Assembly: GCA_023231475.1 (NCBI GenBank)
Contig: JALJEE010000660.1
Location: forward strand, 1-22,374
Direction: 5' to 3'
Origin: Seison nebaliae
Taxonomy: Eukaryota > Rotifera > Pararotatoria > Seisonacea > Seisonidae
DNA: 22,374 nucleotides
A program made the translations under genes and the position numbers. Positions within the stretch are counted from its first letter, which is position 1. Each line of letters opens with the position of its first letter. The notes beneath the pieces were generated by a model. That model did no database searches, was not told the origin of the DNA, and was given only the letters and a program-made list of their open reading frames with translations. Of this stretch, positions 19,827 to 22,374 are shown one piece after another.

Positions 19827-20075
19827 TTTTTAGTTTTAACTAAATTTAATCTTGATAATTGTTCACATATTTTAATTTGAAGATACTGTAGAAACTTAAA
19901 ACAATCGGACACTTTTGAGGTTTCTGTCTTATTAGGTTGTTTTAGGTATTAGATAATATATTAAGTGTATATATGATAAAGATATGTTTATTCAAGAAGA
20001 AATTCTCCCACCTCACCGTCCGCTTCTTCGTCAACATCTTTATGACATCATGATCGACTTACTTCCGATCATTCG
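19827..20075. other. spacer before a retrotransposon copy
   Basis: AT-rich. A hydrophobic open frame beginning at 19984 is an off-frame shadow of the retrotransposon endonuclease rather than a membrane protein gene. Confidence 0.5.
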
Positions 20076-21160
20076 AAAAATAACCATCGTAACATTCACT
20101 TTATTTCTTTTAATACTCATAGTCCAACTAATCTCCGTTGTTCCATTTCTTCTTTCAACAATTATGATATCATTTTCTGTCAAGTTGACCGACCACTTCA
20201 TCTACTGTACATCAGCTGATCCGGTCGATATTCAGGAGAACTTTGTGCGTTCATTTCAAAAGATCTCCCTGCTCGTTATTTTACTCAATTGTCTTCCGAT
20301 GTTTCAACGTCTATTGTCGGCCGTACGATTTCACACTCTTTCATTCCACTTTAACAGCCATCGAATCTGTTATCTCTTCTTCCAAACACATCGGTTTCAT
20401 AATTATTGGAAGCGACTTCAACTGTGACATTAGGAATCCTTCGTCTACTGTTAATCGCCAATCTACATCAAATTCAAATTCCTTTTTTATCGACTATGAA
20501 TGGTGCGATTGTCATTCCTTCACGTTTAAGGCTCGTGCCGGTAGTTCATCGATCGATCATTTTATTATCAACGACAGTTTAAGAGCTTCCATCTTCGACT
20601 GTAGTATTCTGATCGATTACAATTTTTCCACCTTATCCGACGGTCGGATTCCGACCATCTCCTCATTTCCTTGGTCACATCTCATTATCATTACAATGTT
20701 CCATTATCACGTATTTTTCATCTCTTTAGAAACCATTTCCTTATGTACACAACCTTCATTTCTGTCGATTGATCTCGCCTACAATCGGCTTATCAGGAGT
20801 CTGTTGTTTCCACAGGTGCAATCATTGATTTGCTTCTACTGTCTATTCTCTTTTTCTCACCTGGACAAAATTTCTCTCATGACGAATCCCCTCACTTCTT
20901 TTACTACTTATACTAATGCTTTCCACGTTTTCCACTCAATCTTTTCTCATACTATTCGATACTACGATTTACCAAGAGATATTTTCCTTCCCGATTTTAG
21001 GGACTTCATTTTTTTCTACGATCCGATCACATCTTGTTCAATTAATCAAGAAACTCTTATCGACTTTCACCACTTGATCAACGTGGGTGAGGATTGGAAT
21101 TTTTTAAAATTTTTTTCTAATTTATCTCGACGGGAATTTTGATAATAAATAATAATAACA
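20076..21160 (+). pseudogene. non-LTR retrotransposon fragment with endonuclease domain
   Basis: The endonuclease starts in frame 3 with HFISFNTHSP and FNNYDIIFCQ (20094-20187), is interrupted by TGA at 20217-20219, continues with YSGELCAFISKDLPARYF, and shifts to frame 2 near 20350. There it shows IIIGSDFNCDIRN (Asp near 20414), SSSIDHFIIN (Asp near 20555) and LSDGRIP, where the usual His of SDH is replaced. Frame 2 stays open to 21142. Within it, SIDLAYNRLIRSLL (20765-20806) resembles the segment that follows the polymerase in these elements, which would mean the polymerase was deleted; an alternative is the ordinary linker read in another frame. Just after the stop, AATAATAATAAC-like repeats (21143-21160) look like a 3' retrotransposon tail. 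FNCDI, FIDY and IDHFI are shared with the minus-strand copy at 2170-3660. Confidence 0.8.
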
Positions 21161-21517
21161 GTCTTTAATGCATTAAATGGACATTTTCTATAAGAATTCA
21201 GTTTTCTCTTTCCACATTCTTCTAAATCGTTGTTTAAAATTTTTATCCTTCACAATAAAACAAACAGTTATGTTATGTCTCAGTTACATCGATAAAAAAA
21301 TAAAGAATGACGTAATTGTTGAGCATTTAAGAAAAGTGGTATTTCGTATTTCAGGATTAAGTATTTTAAATTCTGGTTAGTTTATTGTACTTAATGTTAC
21401 AATTATAATGTACAAATCACGAATGATGAGATACGATAATTGAGAATGGTTTATTCATATTTAAATAAATACCAGAAATAATATTAAATAACAAATCTTC
21501 ATCACAATTTCAATTAA
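21161..21517. other. spacer with one unrecognised short open frame
   Basis: An ATG-started frame of 67 codons at 21177-21380 resembles no known family. The rest is AT-rich and featureless. Confidence 0.35.
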
Positions 21518-21724
21518 ATGTCAGCACCAGCTTTATTCGACTCTACGCTATGTTGTCCTACTTCCTCTGATTTTAAGTTCTCACCGTCGCTGTCTCTTTT
21601 GATTTTACTTGAAATAATTGAATATATTCATTTCAATGATCATGCACAATGTCTTAAAAAGTTCAAAATGCTGTCAAAACTGAACGTCCAATTCCAGCGA
21701 ACATTCTTTTTTGATTTGAAATAA
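21518..21724 (+). CDS. possible first exon of an F-box-like gene
   Basis: From the ATG at 21518 there are 68 codons. Residues around LLILLEIIEYIHFNDH, followed by CLKKFKMLSKLN, fit the loose F-box pattern (Leu-rich start, acidic/Asp middle, Ser-Lys end). A T-rich tract ending TTTAATTTAG at about 21766 looks like a splice acceptor. A frame beyond it is open for about 44 codons, then breaks at a TGA near 21900. The matching donor cannot be placed with certainty, so the gene model, and even its reality, are uncertain. Confidence 0.3.
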   Translation: MSAPALFDSTLCCPTSSDFKFSPSLSLLILLEIIEYIHFNDHAQCLKKFKMLSKLNVQFQRTFFFDLK

Positions 21725-21766
21725 TGGAGGTCGTCTATAATTAATTGATTATTTTTGTTTAATTTA

Positions 21767-22199
21767 GTTCTTTGCAAAACACATTTGGGTGGATCAAAAT
21801 TTTTTAGCAATTCTTTAATGATGAAAAGTAATTCGCGAATGAAAACGTGGATTGGCCAATTGACAGAATTAAAAAATTTATCCGATTTTTTTTTCTCAAA
21901 ATGATAATAAATAATTTGATGGGAACTTCTGAATCATCCAGGTCCTTAGGGCTAAGTCTCCACATGTCGAGACATTTTTTGCCAACTAAAAATTTTGCGA
22001 TCATATCCGAATTTTTGTTACCAACAATGTGGTCCTGGTGGCAGAATAGTTATAATTTCTCATAGTGCTATTGTCGGTAATCGAATTGGTCAATTGATTT
22101 TGTTCCGACATATTATCCATAATCTTGTCGCTGATATTGCACCCATACATACATGATAGTTCCAATATTTTTGTCGAGAGAGAGGTTAACAGATAAGAA
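21767..22199. other. unresolved region between the F-box-like exon and the right-hand retrotransposon
   Basis: Contains several overlapping short frames on both strands with no recognised family. It may include downstream exons of the F-box-like gene. Confidence 0.35.
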
Positions 22200-22374
22200 T
22201 TTCCAATAAATCCATAGACTCCTTAGACAAAGCGTATAATCGGTGCATTCGAATCTTACTCGGTCGTCCTAGACCTTTTTGCAGAGCTCTGATGTTTTCC
22301 ATTGTAGAACTACCTCCTTTTCCGGTGGTTCTGCTAGAGAGGTATCTCTCGTTGTCGGAAAACATTTTGACATC
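22200..22374 (+). pseudogene. non-LTR retrotransposon C-terminal fragment, running off the window
   Basis: In frame 2, SLDKAYNRCIRILLGRP (22220-22270) continues into FSIVELPPFP and LLERYLS to the window end without a stop. This is the typical segment that follows the reverse transcriptase in LINE-type elements: Leu-Asp, then an Arg-rich helix ending in LLG. Upstream, the same frame has three stops between about 22155 and 22195, so the element is truncated or decayed on its 5' side. It shares the AYNRxIRxLL pattern with 20774-20806 and may belong to the same family. Confidence 0.6.

Noticed and set aside
19984-20427. 147-codon open frame with a hydrophobic segment, apparently a membrane protein
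   Set aside because: The same DNA in frames 3 and 2 encodes recognisable retrotransposon endonuclease motifs, so this frame is a shadow.

Overview
The window looks like nuclear DNA of an AT-rich animal genome, most likely a nematode, although that placement is inferred. The evidence is: genes split by very short GT-AG introns (about 42-60 bp, most ending in TTTTTAG or TTTTAAG); AATAAA signals downstream of each gene; fossils of typical eukaryotic transposons; one gene that resembles the nematode-rich DUF1647 family; and AG dinucleotides placed 2-4 nt before the start codons of all three best genes, as expected at spliced-leader acceptor sites. There is no bacterial operon structure, tRNA, rRNA or CRISPR array.

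Layout. 1-1672 is a decayed hAT transposase that enters from the left edge. 2170-3660 (minus strand) is a decayed non-LTR retrotransposon (endonuclease, linker, first half of the reverse transcriptase). 3660-6500 is non-coding and holds a duplicated ~150-bp block (4081-4403), a near-perfect 28-bp hairpin with a second hairpin in its loop (4829-4939) and a ~355-bp MITE-like element (5876-6230). 6500-7970 is a broken FLYWCH-MULE transposase. Beyond it lie an array of a 13-bp motif (8161-8474), a cluster of GACA/TGTC inverted repeats (8765-8886), a foldback repeat (9473-9643) and a 751-bp element with ~57-bp terminal inverted repeats (10946-11696). 11697-12700 carries small tandem and inverted repeats.

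The right half holds the host genes, all on the plus strand. They are a 481-residue type II membrane protein of the DUF1647 kind (12718-14217, one 54-bp intron), a predicted 818-residue basic, largely disordered protein with candidate SH3- and LC8-binding motifs (15528-18079, two introns), and a smaller predicted 282-residue protein (18721-19775). The last two share short basic-aromatic FxxFFRR stretches and may be a loosely related tandem pair. 20076-21160 is a second copy of the retrotransposon family, with the same endonuclease signatures. 21518-21766 may be the start of an F-box-like gene. From about 22200 to the right edge is a retrotransposon C-terminal fragment.

The host genes do not form an evident pathway. 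The left half is a graveyard of several transposon classes, and its most unexplained signals are short-motif arrays and inverted repeats that no coding feature accounts for.
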